The notes under the pieces: generated by a model
What the model saw: only the letters and a program-made list of their open reading frames with translations
What the model was told of the DNA's origin: nothing
Database searches by the model: none
Position numbers and translations under genes: made by a program
Origin: Antedon mediterranea
Lineage: Eukaryota; Echinodermata; Crinoidea; Comatulida; Antedonidae
DNA length: 64,000 nucleotides
NCBI RefSeq assembly: GCF_964355755.1
Contig: NC_092674.1
Location: 28,816,001 to 28,880,000, forward strand
Reading direction: 5' to 3'
Shown: piece after piece, positions 63,000 to 64,000 of the stretch
Position numbering within the stretch: position 1 is the stretch's first letter
Layout of the letters: each line of letters opens with the position of its first letter

Positions 63000-64000
63000 A
63001 GTTTCCCAAAGGAGGTTACAGTACTAACTTAATCAACAAAATAATAACATGCTTCATTTACCTACAGTTACATCTAAATGATATTTAGAGTGAAAACCGG
63101 ATGGACCAGAATGTGTACATACATCATTTAAAAGCCTTTAAAAGGCATCATTTTTTAGATTTAGAACACAGTGCATTATAATTTATAGTGTATACAAACA
63201 AAAACCTCACTAAAACAATAAAGTGTACAGAAGAAGTATGCCCAAATAAGGCAATGTATTCTCACTTGTCCTTTTAATTTTCTTAAGTTCTGTACAGTTG
63301 GCTGTGAGTGACTGTACAAAAGTGCTAAAGTTATTTTCAGTAAAAATTACAATTTGATCATAAAAAATTGAATACAACAATACAGAATATTAATTACACA
63401 ATTCATAATTTGTACTTTGTTTTACAGACTGCGTTGTAGATTACCAATTTCAATACCAAAAAGTAAAATTAATTTAATAATCAGAATATTAAAGTCTACA
63501 GTACAGGAAGTGACCTCAATAATATATTGTTATATAACAAAATATTTAAATACTAAATAAATTTATCTATAGACAGATTACAACGTTATTCAGGAAAACC
63601 GCCGAAGCAATTCAGTAAAATCACCACACCCAAAAATTCATTGAAATCGACGGCACCAAGAGTATAACGCTTGATTACTGGAAAACCAATTTACATTCGA
63701 TAACAATCAATTGGTTGGTGTAATGTTTAAAAAATAAAGAAAAAACAGCAGATAATCTCATCCCATAAGAACAAAGAAACTGAAATAAACAATAGCCACC
63801 AAATTTAGGAGCAACTGTGCTCATCTTGAAAAGGGAAACCTGATATTAATGCATGGAGATTATAGGTATTAAATTAGTAATGGGGCTCTATTTAGGTGTT
63901 ACTGATGATGGATGTATTGTAGCATTTGTTGTCAAGTCCAAAAACCTTGATTCCAAAATGTTTTTGTACAATAATTTTCTTAATCATGGGTCATTAATAT
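63000..64000. other. Upstream flank, nothing recognised
   Basis: AT-rich, with no supported feature to the window edge. Confidence 0.5.

Noticed and set aside
1-64000. CRISPR array, operon or prokaryotic system
   Set aside because: The DNA is clearly eukaryotic. The tandem repeats are head-to-tail minisatellites without unique spacers.

Overview
The window is AT-rich (about two thirds A+T) eukaryotic DNA with short exons, long introns, canonical GT-AG splice sites and many small transposon remnants. It looks like a marine invertebrate deuterostome, most likely an echinoderm. That view rests on the KLF3/8/12-type gene structure, the tRNA-derived SINEs with a broadly metazoan-looking core, and the enrichment of the word TAGGCCTA. 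The species cannot be named from the sequence.

Only one gene is well supported. On the minus strand, seven coding exons between 59121 and 29181 join in frame (59, 55, 96, 193, 136, 173 and 173 nt, 885 nt in total) into a 294-residue Kruppel-like factor of the KLF3/8/12 group. It has an N-terminal region with the CtBP-recruiting motif PVDLS, a block conserved in KLF8/12 (VTLDTVN...), and three C2H2 fingers at the very C-terminus that should read CACCC/GC boxes. The last four exons are secure. The first three are predicted from splice sites and matching phases. A further 43-nt exon-like segment at 62601-62643 (minus strand) may belong to another gene or to an alternative transcript.

Layout: 1-28.5 kb, downstream of the gene, holds no gene I can support. 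It carries LINE 3' ends on both strands, a 5'-truncated LINE with part of its reverse-transcriptase ORF (10.0-10.9 kb), two SINEs, a TIR element with many internal motif copies (2.1-2.6 kb), an inverted repeat (9.0-9.4 kb), and minisatellites of 19 bp (4.6 kb) and 32 bp (14.9-15.6 kb). From 29.2 to 59.1 kb lies the KLF gene, with introns of 9.7, 2.6, 5.1, 7.3, 1.6 and 2.7 kb. The introns hold nine copies of a roughly 120-170 bp hairpin MITE, a piggyBac-like TTAA element, pogo-like MITEs, a 165-bp tandem repeat, a 70-bp-arm near-perfect palindrome and a 2.4-kb array of a 21-bp polypyrimidine unit. From 59.1 to 64 kb is the upstream flank, with a 25-bp minisatellite and two more MITE copies.

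The most unusual signal is the placement of the hairpin MITE. Thirteen copies occur between 24 and 63 kb and none were seen in the first 24 kb. Five of the seven coding exons have a copy within about 110 bp of one edge, one of them 11 bp from the exon-6 donor. I found no new multi-gene system. The long open frames in the window are by-products of tandem repeats.
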